Source of the DNA: Bacilli bacterium
Lineage (GTDB): Bacteria; Bacillota; Bacilli; Paenibacillales; NBRC-103111
DNA length: 64,000 nt
Direction of reading: 5' to 3'
NCBI GenBank assembly: GCA_028287395.1
Contig: JAQBPR010000191.1
Span: forward strand, 20,480 to 84,479
In this document: piece by piece, positions 52,201-61,753 of the stretch
Position numbering within the stretch: the first letter of the stretch is position 1
Layout of the letters: the number at the start of each line of letters is the position of its first letter
Made by a program: the position numbers and the translations under genes
Notes under the pieces: generated by a model
The model's database searches: none
Told to the model about the DNA's origin: nothing
Seen by the model: the letters and a program-made list of their open reading frames with translations, nothing else

Positions 52201-54062
52201 TGAAAACACTGGATCGTATCGGACGTTTTTTAAGTGTGATGGTATTTCAAAATATTGCTGGTCTGATAGCTCTTGGAATACTTAGGGTTACTTTTGGAAC
52301 CAACGGTTGGTGGCCACTTCCTGGGATGAATGGTTTACTCACATCGATGACCCAATATTTTATACCGATTCTTTTCGGCTACACAGGTGGTAAAATGATT
52401 GGTGACCATCGAGGTGGAGTTGTTGCCGCTTTTGTTATCATCGGATTGGTGGCAGGAAATCCATCTACGTATTCGATGATATTGCCTGCCATGCTCATTG
52501 GTCCGGCAATTGGACTGATTATTAAAAAAATAGATAAATGGCTTGAGGGTCGCATCCCATTAGGGCTGGAATTGTTATGTTATAATGCAGCCGCTGGCTT
52601 TATTGGCGTACTGTTTACGATGGTGGCCTATTATTATATTTCTCCCGCTTTTGCCCAAGGTTTATATGTTGTTGTAGTAGGTTCAGCCAAGCTGGTATCG
52701 TCGGGATATTTGTGGCTCATTGCGCTTGTAATCGAACCGGTTAAAACACTGTTTTTTAACAATGTGATCAATCACGGACTCCTTGAACCTTTGGGTATCA
52801 ATCAAACCAAGGAATTAGGAAAGTCTATCTTTTTTCTCCTTGAGAGCAACCCAGGTCCGGGGTTTGGTTTGTTAATGGCCTATTATATTCGGTCTATAAG
52901 ATCAGAAAAAGGAAATGCAAGATCGGCGGTAGTTATTCAGCTTATCGGAGGCATCCATGAGGTCTACTTCCCTTATGTTTTAAGATTGCCGTTATTGATC
53001 CTTCCATTGATTTTGGGAGGGATGGCAGGAGATTTTATCTTTAGTTTTTTACATGCCGGGCTTGTAGCTACTCCCTCTCCCGGAAGTATTTTGGCTTTGC
53101 TGCTGCTGGCTCCCAAAGGTATGCATATCTTCGTATTAGTAGGCTTTAGCACTTCGGCTTGCGTTAGTTTTTTGGGCTGTATCTATGTACTGTCTAGGAC
53201 TATAACCGAATCAAACGATTTCGCGGATGCTAAAAGGGTACCTGTCAAACAACAGATACTGTCAAATACAGAAAAGAAGCGTGTTAAACTTGCGCAAAAG
53301 GTTTTCTTTGCCTGTGATGCCGGGATGGGTTCGAGTGCAATGGGAGCCGCTTTATTGCGCAAAAAACTGAAGGAGGCTGATTTATACTTTCTTGTCGATA
53401 ACTGTTCGGTGGATGATCTCTCGGATGATGCAGATATTGTCATATCACACGTTCAGTTAACAGAACGTGCAAAGGCTTCAGCCCCATATGCACGACACTT
53501 TTCGATAAATTCATTTTTGGATCATGCTTTTTATGAGGAGCTGGTGGATTGCTTAAAACAGGAGCAGAGCGATACTCTTCATAAAGAAAAGACCCTGCTT
53601 GTAGACCTGACTGTCTTTACGCCAGAGCATATTATGCTGCAGATGAATGCGAAAGATAAATGGGAAGCGATCGGACAAATTGGACAGATGTTAACCCGTA
53701 TGGGTCATGTCGAAGAAGCGTTTGTTCAAGAAATGTGCCAAAGAGAGCAAGTGCTGTCTACTTATATCGGAAACGGTGTCGCTATTCCGCATGGAATGAA
53801 TGGAGAAAGCAGCCATATCCTAAAATCCGGAATTGCAATTGTTCAGTACCCGAATGGGATTGATTTTGGGAACGGGGATACTGCCTTTCTGCTCATTGCT
53901 GTTGTAGGGCGTCATTCCGAGAGGCTTGGACTTATTTCCCAAATTGCTTTTATGATCGATGAAGTTGAATTCGTAAAGCAACTGATTGAAGCAAAAAGCA
54001 AGCAAGAAATTTACGATCTCGTTTACAGCAGCTTTATGGAAATGGAACGGATCAGATCATAG
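52197..54062 (+). CDS. PTS mannitol-type EIICBA component
   Basis: This is a 621-residue protein that imports and phosphorylates a hexitol, most like MtlA. The N-terminal EIIC domain (about residues 1-340) is strongly hydrophobic with NPSTYSMILPAM and GGIHEVYFPYVL. The EIIB domain has its phospho-cysteine Cys373 in ACDAGMGSSAMG. The EIIA domain has its histidine His532 in VAIPHGMNG. All three domains are intact. Mannitol 1-phosphate would be the product, yet no mtlD is next to it. It overlaps the activator gene by 4 bp. Confidence 0.88.
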   Translation: MMKTLDRIGRFLSVMVFQNIAGLIALGILRVTFGTNGWWPLPGMNGLLTSMTQYFIPILFGYTGGKMIGDHRGGVVAAFVIIGLVAGNPSTYSMILPAMLIGPAIGLIIKKIDKWLEGRIPLGLELLCYNAAAGFIGVLFTMVAYYYISPAFAQGLYVVVVGSAKLVSSGYLWLIALVIEPVKTLFFNNVINHGLLEPLGINQTKELGKSIFFLLESNPGPGFGLLMAYYIRSIRSEKGNARSAVVIQLIGGIHEVYFPYVLRLPLLILPLILGGMAGDFIFSFLHAGLVATPSPGSILALLLLAPKGMHIFVLVGFSTSACVSFLGCIYVLSRTITESNDFADAKRVPVKQQILSNTEKKRVKLAQKVFFACDAGMGSSAMGAALLRKKLKEADLYFLVDNCSVDDLSDDADIVISHVQLTERAKASAPYARHFSINSFLDHAFYEELVDCLKQEQSDTLHKEKTLLVDLTVFTPEHIMLQMNAKDKWEAIGQIGQMLTRMGHVEEAFVQEMCQREQVLSTYIGNGVAIPHGMNGESSHILKSGIAIVQYPNGIDFGNGDTAFLLIAVVGRHSERLGLISQIAFMIDEVEFVKQLIEAKSKQEIYDLVYSSFMEMERIRS

Positions 54063-54079
54063 AGGGAGAAATAATAAAT

Positions 54080-54346
54080 ATGCTAAAACAAGAAGCCATT
54101 GTTGGTTATAGAACGGGACTTCACGCACGGCCAGCCAAGCTTTTTATGACGGAAGCCCAAAAATTCGTTTCCAATATATCCGTACAGTACAAGGATCGTA
54201 TAGCTGATGGCAAGAGTATCATCAGTCTTCTTCAGTTAGGAGCTTCTCAAGGAGAAGAGGTATGGATTTGTGCAGACGGTGCTGACGAGGAGATGGCCGT
54301 TAAGGTGTTAACTGATTTGCTGCAAAGACTCGATGAATCTAATTAA
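54080..54346 (+). CDS. HPr-like phosphocarrier protein (paralogue)
   Basis: This is an 88-residue HPr-family protein with the phospho-histidine His15 in TGLHARPA and Ser46 in DGKSIISLLQLG. Both regulatory sites are therefore present, unlike Crh, which lacks the histidine. It is 17 bp after the EIICBA gene, with AGAGGGAG in front of the ATG. A dedicated HPr suggests this PTS has its own phosphate donor or a separate control link. EI is not encoded in the window. Confidence 0.88.
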   Translation: MLKQEAIVGYRTGLHARPAKLFMTEAQKFVSNISVQYKDRIADGKSIISLLQLGASQGEEVWICADGADEEMAVKVLTDLLQRLDESN

Positions 54347-54366
54347 CCCTAGAAGGAGTGGGAAAT

Positions 54367-55374
54367 GTGAAAACAAATAAAATCATTGCCTTTGGTGAAG
54401 CTTTAATTGATTTTGTATCTTTAGAATCTGGATGCGGGCTGGAAGATGCTCATGGTTTTGCTAAAGCAGCGGGAGGCGCTCCCGCAAATGTAGCGGCTGC
54501 CGTCGCGAAGCTTGGCGGTAAGGCTGGTTTTATTGGAAAGGTGGGGAAGGATCCTTTCGGTTATTTTTTAAGAAATACATTGCAGGAAATCGGTGTTGAA
54601 GTTTCCCATCTTCTTCATTCAAATGAAGCGAAGACAACTTTGGCCTTTGTTTCCTTACAAGAGAATGGAGAAAGAGACTTTATGTTTTATCGGCAGCCTG
54701 GGGCAGATATGCTGCTGAATGTCTCTGATATAAACGAATCTTATATCCAAAGTGCAGCGATTTTTCATTTCGGCTCCATATCGTTAGGCTCTGAGCCTAT
54801 TCGTGAGGCTACACTACATGCGATTCGGATTGCTAAAGCGGCAAACGCAGTGATTTCATTCGATCCGAATTGGCGTCCAGCACTATGGGATAGTCCGAAT
54901 CAAGCTTTATATGAATTTGGCAATGTTCTTTCTTTCGTAGATATCATTAAATTAAATGAAGAGGAGATTGAATTTTTTACAGGAACAACTAAACCCCAGG
55001 AGGCTGCAGAACGATTACATATTAAAGGGATTTCGTTGGTAACCATTACGCTTGGTGAAAAGGGATGTTACTACTCTTACGCCAAGGAAGATTTCAAAAC
55101 AACGGGATTTTGCCCTGGTTTTTCCGTTATACCTCTAGATACTACTGGGGCCGGCGACTCCTTTATAGGAGGTTTGTTAACTCGGTTATTAGAAACTTCT
55201 GTAATTCATGCTGCAGAAATTTCTTTAGGCAGCTTTAATTGGTCTGTCGATGATTTTAAAGAAGCAGTAAGATTTGCCGTGGTTACAAGCGCACTAACGG
55301 TTACAAAAAAGGGGGGGATCCCCGCTTTGCCGCATCGTGAAGAAGTAGAGGGCATATTACAATCTGAGAAGTGA
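54367..55374 (+). CDS. PfkB-family fructokinase
   Basis: This is a 335-residue sugar kinase with GEALIDFVSLE, GGAPANVAAAVAKLGG and the active-site TGAGDSFIGG near residue 255. It is most like bacterial fructokinases that phosphorylate fructose to fructose 6-phosphate. GTG 54367 is chosen, seven bases after AAGGAG; GTG 54358 overlaps that site. In context it takes the ketose from the two dehydrogenases into glycolysis. Confidence 0.88.
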   Translation: MKTNKIIAFGEALIDFVSLESGCGLEDAHGFAKAAGGAPANVAAAVAKLGGKAGFIGKVGKDPFGYFLRNTLQEIGVEVSHLLHSNEAKTTLAFVSLQENGERDFMFYRQPGADMLLNVSDINESYIQSAAIFHFGSISLGSEPIREATLHAIRIAKAANAVISFDPNWRPALWDSPNQALYEFGNVLSFVDIIKLNEEEIEFFTGTTKPQEAAERLHIKGISLVTITLGEKGCYYSYAKEDFKTTGFCPGFSVIPLDTTGAGDSFIGGLLTRLLETSVIHAAEISLGSFNWSVDDFKEAVRFAVVTSALTVTKKGGIPALPHREEVEGILQSEK

Positions 55375-55481
55375 GAAACGACATTATACAAGGTTCTAAC
55401 AATTTTGGGGTTAAGGGGTATATACATTTCATTTAAAATAGGTATAATAATAGTTAATAATAATCGAATAGTATTGAATTT

Positions 55482-55600
55482 CTTATCAAGAGTAGGTGGA
55501 GGGACTAGCCCGATGACACCCGGCAACCGACAAACCTTGGAAACAAGGTATGAACGGTGCTAAATCTTGCAGGAACCCTGGAGTTTCTGAGAGATGAGAG
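55482..55600 (+). ncRNA. SAM-I riboswitch (S-box) of the methionine operon
   Basis: The leader shows the conserved S-box segments CTTATCAAGAG, GGTGGAGGGACT, GCCCGATGA, CCCGGCAACC, CGGTGCTAAATCTTGCAGG and GAGAGATGAGAG. S-adenosylmethionine binding stabilises the aptamer and lets the terminator downstream form, shutting off metA-metI-metC. A TATAAT at 55443 upstream is the likely promoter. Confidence 0.96.
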
Positions 55601-55620
55601 AGGACATGTTTTATTTCTGT

Positions 55621-55652
55621 GGCCTTTCTCTCTTTGAGAAAGGTCATTTTTG
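55621..55652 (+). terminator. Riboswitch expression-platform terminator
   Basis: GGCCTTTCTC pairs with GAGAAAGGTC across a short loop, followed by ATTTTTG. The upstream GAGAGATGAGAGAGGAC sequence can compete for it as antiterminator. Confidence 0.85.
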
Positions 55653-55680
55653 TTCGAAATCACACAAAGGAGTGAGTCGG

Positions 55681-56592
55681 ATGCCCATTAAAATTCCCGA
55701 TGATTTGCCAGCAAAAGAAATATTAAATCAGGAAAATGTATTCGTGATGAATGAAAGTGAAGCGTATCAACAAGATATACGTCCGTTGCGCATAGTCATC
55801 CTTAATTTAATGCCTACAAAAGAAACGACGGAAACGCAAATTTTACGTTTATTAGCCAATACACCGTTACAGGTGGAATTTGTATTGCTTCATCCGAAAA
55901 CGCATATTTCTAAAAACACATCTGCTGAGCATCTGGAAACCTTTTATAAAACTTTCGAGGATATCGAGCATGAACGTTTTGACGGGATGATTATTACAGG
56001 CGCACCCGTTGAGCAACTTGAATTTGAGGAAGTAACCTATTGGGAAGAATTACAGCAAATCATGAATTGGAGCAAGAAAAATGTAACCTCTACCCTGCAT
56101 ATTTGTTGGGCGGCACAGGCTGGTTTGAAGCATCATTTCGGTGTACCTAAATACTCACTTAACGAAAAAATGTTCGGCGTATTCCCCCATACGATAAATC
56201 GCAGCAATGTCATGTTATTTCGTGGCTTTGACGAAGTGTTCTATGTGCCGCAATCCCGACACACTGAAGTGCGTCGTGAGGATTTTGCCGGAATTGATGA
56301 GATTGAGGTTTTGTCGGAATCGGAAGAAGCAGGCATATATATTGCCGCATCGAAGGATGGCAGGCAAATCTTTGTAACAGGCCATTCTGAATATGACCCT
56401 TTAACCTTAAAGGCTGAATACGATCGTGACGCGAGCAAAGGATTAAAGATTGCCGTACCGCGCAATTATTATCCGCAGGATGATCCAACGAAAATGCCTG
56501 TTACGCAATGGCGAGCGCATGCTAATCTGTTGTTTTCCAACTGGCTCAATTATTATGTTTACCAAAAAACGCCTTTTGACTGGAATATATAA
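55681..56592 (+). CDS. metA: Homoserine O-acetyltransferase (MetA family)
   Basis: This enzyme activates homoserine for methionine synthesis. The 303-residue protein has the catalytic cysteine Cys142 in HICWAAQAG and the [10 protein letters not shown] segment. Residue 111 is glutamate in [12 protein letters not shown]. Glutamate there marks the acetyl-CoA-using enzymes, glycine the succinyl-CoA ones, so acetyl-CoA is the likely donor. ATG 55681 follows AAAGGAGTG. It is first in the SAM-riboswitch-controlled operon. Confidence 0.94.
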   Translation: MPIKIPDDLPAKEILNQENVFVMNESEAYQQDIRPLRIVILNLMPTKETTETQILRLLANTPLQVEFVLLHPKTHISKNTSAEHLETFYKTFEDIEHERFDGMIITGAPVEQLEFEEVTYWEELQQIMNWSKKNVTSTLHICWAAQAGLKHHFGVPKYSLNEKMFGVFPHTINRSNVMLFRGFDEVFYVPQSRHTEVRREDFAGIDEIEVLSESEEAGIYIAASKDGRQIFVTGHSEYDPLTLKAEYDRDASKGLKIAVPRNYYPQDDPTKMPVTQWRAHANLLFSNWLNYYVYQKTPFDWNI

Positions 56593-56627
56593 AAAATCTG
56601 CGACCAATGAGAGGAGACTATACCATC

Positions 56628-57779
56628 ATGAAAATTGAAAGTCGTTTAGCGCAAATCGGTTCACTTTCGGAACCTGTAACCGGAGCAGTAAGCTTTCCAA
56701 TTTATCAATCAACGGCATTTCGCCATCCGCGTTTAGGCCAAAGTACAGGCTTTGATTATGCCCGGACGAAAAGCCCAACACGGTCCGTTCTGGATCAAGC
56801 CATTGCAGAGCTGGAAAGCGGTGACGCCGGGTTTTCATGCAGCTCAGGCATGGCTGCTCTGCAAACGATATTTGCTTTATTCAGCCAAGGCGATCATTTG
56901 CTGGTATCGCTTGATCTTTACGGTGGTACTTATCGTTTACTGGAAAAAGTTATGTCTCGCTTTGGCGTTTCTGCGACTTATGTAGATACCAATGATTTGG
57001 CAGCGCTGGAAGCGAATCGCCGTCCCGGAACAAAAGCCGTTCTAATCGAAACACCAACGAATCCGCTCATGATGATTACCGATTTGCCGAAGGTGTGCGC
57101 ATGGGCGAAGCAGCAGGGCTTCATTACGATCGTGGACAACACGCTGTTAACGCCGTTTTTCCAGCGTCCTATTGAGCATGGCGCTGATATTGTCATTCAT
57201 AGCGCGACCAAATACTTGGGCGGGCATAATGACGTGCTTGCCGGATTAATTGTGACCAAAGGAAAAGAGCTGTCCGAGCAAATTGGTTTTTTGCACAACT
57301 CCATTGGTGCTGTTTTAGGGCCACAGGATAGCTGGCTATTAATGAGGGGAATGAAAACATTAGCGCTCCGCATGGAACGCCATCAATTCAATGCGACGAA
57401 AATTGCTGCGTTTCTTTCTACTCACCCTATGGTTGAACAAGTATACTATCCCGGATTGGAAAGTCATCCCGATTATGAAATTCAGCAGCGTCAATCTTCC
57501 GGAAACACCGGTATTTTCTCTTTTAAAATGAAAGAGGCTGGCAGTATTGAACCGATCTTACGCAGCATTAAGCTGATTGCTTTTGCCGAAAGTCTAGGCG
57601 GGGTAGAATCGTTAATGACTTATCCAGCAGTACAAACACATGCTGATATTCCGGAAGAAATTCGTCAGCGTATTGGTTTAGATGATCGCTTACTCCGTTT
57701 TTCAGTAGGCATCGAACATGTGGACGATTTGATTGCTGATCTTACGAATGCTTTTGAAATCGCCAAAAACGAGTTTTAG
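56628..57779 (+). CDS. metI: Cystathionine gamma-synthase / O-acetylhomoserine thiolyase
   Basis: This is a PLP enzyme of the Cys/Met family, 383 residues. YARTKSPTRSVLDQAIAELE is seen early, YGGTYRLLEKV follows, and the Schiff-base lysine is in SATKYLGGHNDVLAG. It couples acetylhomoserine with cysteine (or sulfide). The start ATG 56628 follows GAGAGGAG, though with longer-than-usual spacing. It lies 35 bp after metA and 13 bp before metC, forming a transsulfuration operon. Confidence 0.92.
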   Translation: MKIESRLAQIGSLSEPVTGAVSFPIYQSTAFRHPRLGQSTGFDYARTKSPTRSVLDQAIAELESGDAGFSCSSGMAALQTIFALFSQGDHLLVSLDLYGGTYRLLEKVMSRFGVSATYVDTNDLAALEANRRPGTKAVLIETPTNPLMMITDLPKVCAWAKQQGFITIVDNTLLTPFFQRPIEHGADIVIHSATKYLGGHNDVLAGLIVTKGKELSEQIGFLHNSIGAVLGPQDSWLLMRGMKTLALRMERHQFNATKIAAFLSTHPMVEQVYYPGLESHPDYEIQQRQSSGNTGIFSFKMKEAGSIEPILRSIKLIAFAESLGGVESLMTYPAVQTHADIPEEIRQRIGLDDRLLRFSVGIEHVDDLIADLTNAFEIAKNEF

Positions 57780-57792
57780 AGGAGGGTTTTCC

Positions 57793-58965
57793 GTGGAACA
57801 CAAGAAAAAACATGAAGCGACAAAAAATACGAACTTTGCTACTCGATTGATTCATTTTGGCGCGGAAATCGATCCTCAAACAGGGGCCTCAAGTGTACCG
57901 CTCTATCAAGCTTCGACATTTCATCACTTTTCGTTGGAAAACCCTCCGGAATTTGACTATACTCGTTCAGGAAATCCAACACGACAGGCACTAGAAGACT
58001 ATATTGCCATGCTCGAAGGCGGTGTGCGCGGCTTTGCCTTTTCCTCCGGAATGGCGGCTATTTCCGCTGCCTTTATGCTATTGTCTGCGGGAGATCATGT
58101 CATTTGTACAGAGGATGTTTACGGTGGTACTTATCGACTTCTCACAACCATTTTGAGTAGAATGAACATTGAAACGACCTTTGTCGATATGACTGAAATA
58201 GAGCAAGTAAAAGCGGCTTTGAAATCGAATACGAAAGCGGTCTTTATAGAGACGCCCTCTAATCCAACCTTGAAAATAACCGACATTGCTGAAGTAAGTG
58301 AATGGGCCCAAACTCAGGGTTTGTTAACTATGCTCGATAATACATTTATGACTCCATATCATCAAAGGCCTATTGAATTTGGCATTGATATCGTGCTGCA
58401 TAGTGCGACTAAATTTTTAGGTGGACATAGTGATTTACTTGCAGGACTAGCTGTCGTTCGTACCGAAAGCTTAGGTCACAGATTGAAGCAAATTCAGAAC
58501 GGGCTCGGTAATGTGCTAGGTGTGCAGGATAGCTGGCTGCTTATTCGCGGAATGAAGACACTGCAAGCCCGAATGGAATTCTCGGAAAAAAGCGCTCGTC
58601 GTCTTGCAGAATGGCTTTCGGAGCAATCTTCAGTTGTTAAGGTCTATTATCCAGGTCTTACAACCCATCCGAGAAAAGATATCCATGAAAAGCAATCGCT
58701 TGGATACGGAGCCGTGGTTTCTTTTGATGTGGGTTCAGGTGAGAGAGCCAGGCAAGTGCTAGCGAAAGTCGCGATCCCGCTTGTTGCGGTCAGCTTAGGG
58801 GCTGTTGAAAGTATACTTTCTTATCCGGCCATGATGTCGCACGCTGCTATGCCGCTTGAAGTCAGGCATCAACGAGGAATCACGGATGGTCTCTTGAGAT
58901 ATTCAGTCGGTCTTGAGCATAGCGATGATATTATCAATGATTTGGAACAGGCTTTGAAAAAATAG
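57793..58965 (+). CDS. metC: Cystathionine beta-lyase
   Basis: This is a second Cys/Met-family PLP enzyme, 390 residues, with YTRSGNPTRQALEDYIAMLE, YGGTYRLLTTI and the lysine in SATKFLGGHSDLLAG. In the operon with metI it should cleave cystathionine to homocysteine. The start is GTG 57793 after GAGGAGGG; longer frames upstream run through metI. The metI/metC distinction rests on gene order and resemblance, as the two paralogues share most motifs. Confidence 0.88.
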   Translation: MEHKKKHEATKNTNFATRLIHFGAEIDPQTGASSVPLYQASTFHHFSLENPPEFDYTRSGNPTRQALEDYIAMLEGGVRGFAFSSGMAAISAAFMLLSAGDHVICTEDVYGGTYRLLTTILSRMNIETTFVDMTEIEQVKAALKSNTKAVFIETPSNPTLKITDIAEVSEWAQTQGLLTMLDNTFMTPYHQRPIEFGIDIVLHSATKFLGGHSDLLAGLAVVRTESLGHRLKQIQNGLGNVLGVQDSWLLIRGMKTLQARMEFSEKSARRLAEWLSEQSSVVKVYYPGLTTHPRKDIHEKQSLGYGAVVSFDVGSGERARQVLAKVAIPLVAVSLGAVESILSYPAMMSHAAMPLEVRHQRGITDGLLRYSVGLEHSDDIINDLEQALKK

Positions 58966-59116
58966 TTCTAAAGTAGGGTTAAATTAGTGAAAAAAGGTTA
59001 ATTTTGGCTACAATTCGACTTCATTTTAATAGCAAAATATGTTAAGCTAATGTTATTGATGTTAATATTCTCCAAACATCTTAATAAGGTCATAATGTCA
59101 GGGTAGGAGGACAGCG

Positions 59117-60484
59117 ATGAGGTATTCTATGACCGATAAGTGGAATAAACGTTTCAAATTGCTTTGGTCATTGCCTTTTCCAAATCGAGCATTGAGGTAT
59201 TTTCCACCGGAATTCACCATTCGCGATCCACTCCTTTCCCTAGTTCATGCATATCGCCGTAAAGGCAATCACTTCGCATTACTCGTCATTCATTTGGGGC
59301 AATTCCAGAATTTAATGGCGAAATACCCATTAGCTTACTCAAAAAAGCTGCAGCAACAACTCAAAAGTGAATTTGTTGAAGTTCTTAAGCGGAATTATTC
59401 AGATCAAGAGGTTTTAGGAGTTAAACAGTTTAGTTCGGATGATTTTACAGTTTTCCTGAAAATCAACCAAAGCTTAACTTACGAAGATTTACATACGAAG
59501 GAAGTTTTATTCCGAAAAGATGTGGATCAAAGTTTAAATTTATTGATGGAGCAAAAATTGCACAGCCGCTTGAAATTCCAATCTGGCAGTATGATTGTGG
59601 GTCAGAGTTTGGAGAATACAGATGCGGTAATACAAGCAGGTTATTATTATGTGCTTTCGATTGCAGTTGAAAAGCTGCCTTCCCATTTTGCGCCGTATCG
59701 ACAGAAATTGCAGCAAGTTATTAATGATAAGGCTATTTATGTATTAACTCAACCGATCATGTGCTTGGATAATGGAGAGATTTTTGGTTGGGAAGTGCTG
59801 ACTCGGGGGCCGCAGCATTCGCCATTTCATACGCCTACGGAATTATTTGAGTTTGCTCATCAAGCCGATATGCTGCACGAGTTAGAATTCCTTGTTGTTG
59901 AGAAAGCTTTTCAAGAAATATCCGGACGTAATATTAAGGAACAAGTATTTATTAACATCACTCCTGTTACGCTATTGCAGCCCGCATTATTAACGCATCT
60001 TATACTTTGCATGGAGCAGTATCCGAAAATCTTGCCGTCGCAAATTATTTTTGAAATTACGGAGAGACATTCCATTCGCGATTTCGAACATATGGGCACG
60101 ATTCTACACGCTTATAGGAAGCATGGCTTTCGCTTCGCTGTGGATGATGCAGGGGCTGGGTATTCTAGCTTACAATCGATTTCTGAATTAGTTCCGGACA
60201 TCATTAAAATTGACAAGTCGGTCATTCAAAATATTGATCAAATTGCAGTGAAACAATCGCTTCTTAAAGCATTATTGTTTTTTGCCGAAGATATTAAATG
60301 CCAAGTTATCGCTGAAGGTGTTGAACGTGTGGAAGAAGCAAACGTGCTGTTTGAACATCAAGTTCCGATGGGACAAGGCTATTATTTTGCAAAGCCGGAG
60401 CGAATGCAGTTTGACTACGCGCGGACGCATGTTCCCCATTTAAAGGAAAAAATAATGAAACTGCGTGCAGCCTATAACTTGTAA
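59117..60484 (+). CDS. EAL-domain c-di-GMP phosphodiesterase with degenerate GGDEF domain
   Basis: This is a 455-residue cytoplasmic protein. Residues about 40-195 look like a degenerate GGDEF domain (SSDDF in place of GGDEF). Residues about 205-450 form an EAL domain with EVLTRGP (the EAL glutamate), FINITP, FEITERHSI, DDAGAGYSSLQSI, IKIDKSV, IAEGVE and QGYYFAKP. The metal-binding and catalytic residues all appear present, so c-di-GMP hydrolysis to pGpG is expected. There is no sensor domain or membrane segment. A clear GTAGGAGG precedes the ATG. Confidence 0.87.
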   Translation: MRYSMTDKWNKRFKLLWSLPFPNRALRYFPPEFTIRDPLLSLVHAYRRKGNHFALLVIHLGQFQNLMAKYPLAYSKKLQQQLKSEFVEVLKRNYSDQEVLGVKQFSSDDFTVFLKINQSLTYEDLHTKEVLFRKDVDQSLNLLMEQKLHSRLKFQSGSMIVGQSLENTDAVIQAGYYYVLSIAVEKLPSHFAPYRQKLQQVINDKAIYVLTQPIMCLDNGEIFGWEVLTRGPQHSPFHTPTELFEFAHQADMLHELEFLVVEKAFQEISGRNIKEQVFINITPVTLLQPALLTHLILCMEQYPKILPSQIIFEITERHSIRDFEHMGTILHAYRKHGFRFAVDDAGAGYSSLQSISELVPDIIKIDKSVIQNIDQIAVKQSLLKALLFFAEDIKCQVIAEGVERVEEANVLFEHQVPMGQGYYFAKPERMQFDYARTHVPHLKEKIMKLRAAYNL

Positions 60485-60492
60485 TCCTTTTC

Positions 60493-60532
60493 AACCCTTA
60501 TGATCTTAAATGATCATGAGGGTTTTTTTTTC
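60493..60532 (+). terminator. Terminator after the EAL gene
   Basis: AACCCTTATGATC and GATCATGAGGGTT form a long stem with a six-base loop, followed by nine T residues. Confidence 0.88.
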
Positions 60533-60607
60533 GACATGACGGATGATCTGTTTTTATGTTACGATATGAACAGCGAATGATAATGATGTTTAGAAGGAGT
60601 GAGAAGT

Positions 60608-61741
60608 ATGAACATAGTGGATCGTATTTTAAATAAATCGCTGGCTGGTGAAAGAATCGATGTGGAGGAATGCATCGCTTTATTCCAATCGGATGAAATT
60701 GAGAAAATTGGGCATACGGCTAACCAAATCATGATGAAATGGCATCCGGAGCCTGTGACGACTTTTGTCATTGGACGCAATATTAATTATACCAACATTT
60801 GCGATGTTTATTGCAAATTTTGCGCATTTTATCGTGCACCCGGATCAAAGGAAGGGTATGTACTTCCGGATGAAGTTATTTTTCAGAAGATTCAGGAAAC
60901 GCTCGATGTAGGTGGAACAGAGATTCTAATGCAAGGGGGTACTAACCCAAATCTGCCTTTTACGTATTATACAGATTTGCTGCGCGAGATTAAAAAGCGT
61001 TTTGTCATTCAAATGCATTCGTTTTCACCTGCGGAAATTATGAAAATGAAGGATGTTTCCGAGGGGCTCTCGTTAGAGGAAGTTATGCGTGAATTACGCG
61101 ATGCTGGATTAGATTCGCTTCCTGGAGGCGGTGCGGAAATTTTGGATGATCGTACGCGTCGCAGAATTAGTAGGTTGAAAGGCAGCTGGCGTGATTGGAT
61201 GGATGTCATGCAGACAGGCCATAAGCTAGGCATGCATTCGACCGGAACTATGGTAATAGGTTTAGGTGAATCGCTGGAAGAGCGAGCGCTGCATTTTGAA
61301 CGTATTCGTACAGCACAAGATGAGTGTGTTGAGCAAAAGCTGAATACCCCGGGATTCCTTGCCTTTATCCCTTGGACGTTCCAGCCGGATAATACGAATA
61401 TGAAGGGTGAGAAAGTATCCGCGGAAGAATATTTAAAGACCCTGGCGATCAGTCGCATTATGTTGGATAACATTCCCAATTTTCAATCTTCCTGGGTAAC
61501 GATGGGGCCTGAGGTCGGCAAGCTTTCGCTGCAATATGGCTGCAATGATTTCGGGAGCACGATGATGGAAGAAAACGTTGTATCCGCAGCGGGAACAACA
61601 CATAAGGTGAACATTGAGTTGATTTTACAATTAATTCGCGAAGCAGGTAAAATGCCGGCTCAGCGCAATACCAAATATGAAATAATACGTACATTTCAAG
61701 CCAACGATAAGGTTGCAAAAGATTTTATTTTACAAAATTAA
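60608..61741 (+). CDS. mqnC: Cyclic dehypoxanthine futalosine synthase
   Basis: This is a radical SAM enzyme of the futalosine route to menaquinone, 377 residues. The cluster cysteines are in CDVYCKFC (Cys65, Cys69, Cys72), and GGTEILMQGGTNP and LPGGGAEILDD are characteristic. It converts dehypoxanthine futalosine to the cyclic form. The rest of the pathway is not in the window, but this gene indicates the organism makes menaquinone through futalosine. ATG 60608 follows AAGGAGTGA. Confidence 0.93.
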   Translation: MNIVDRILNKSLAGERIDVEECIALFQSDEIEKIGHTANQIMMKWHPEPVTTFVIGRNINYTNICDVYCKFCAFYRAPGSKEGYVLPDEVIFQKIQETLDVGGTEILMQGGTNPNLPFTYYTDLLREIKKRFVIQMHSFSPAEIMKMKDVSEGLSLEEVMRELRDAGLDSLPGGGAEILDDRTRRRISRLKGSWRDWMDVMQTGHKLGMHSTGTMVIGLGESLEERALHFERIRTAQDECVEQKLNTPGFLAFIPWTFQPDNTNMKGEKVSAEEYLKTLAISRIMLDNIPNFQSSWVTMGPEVGKLSLQYGCNDFGSTMMEENVVSAAGTTHKVNIELILQLIREAGKMPAQRNTKYEIIRTFQANDKVAKDFILQN

Positions 61742-61753
61742 TCGAGGGGTATT

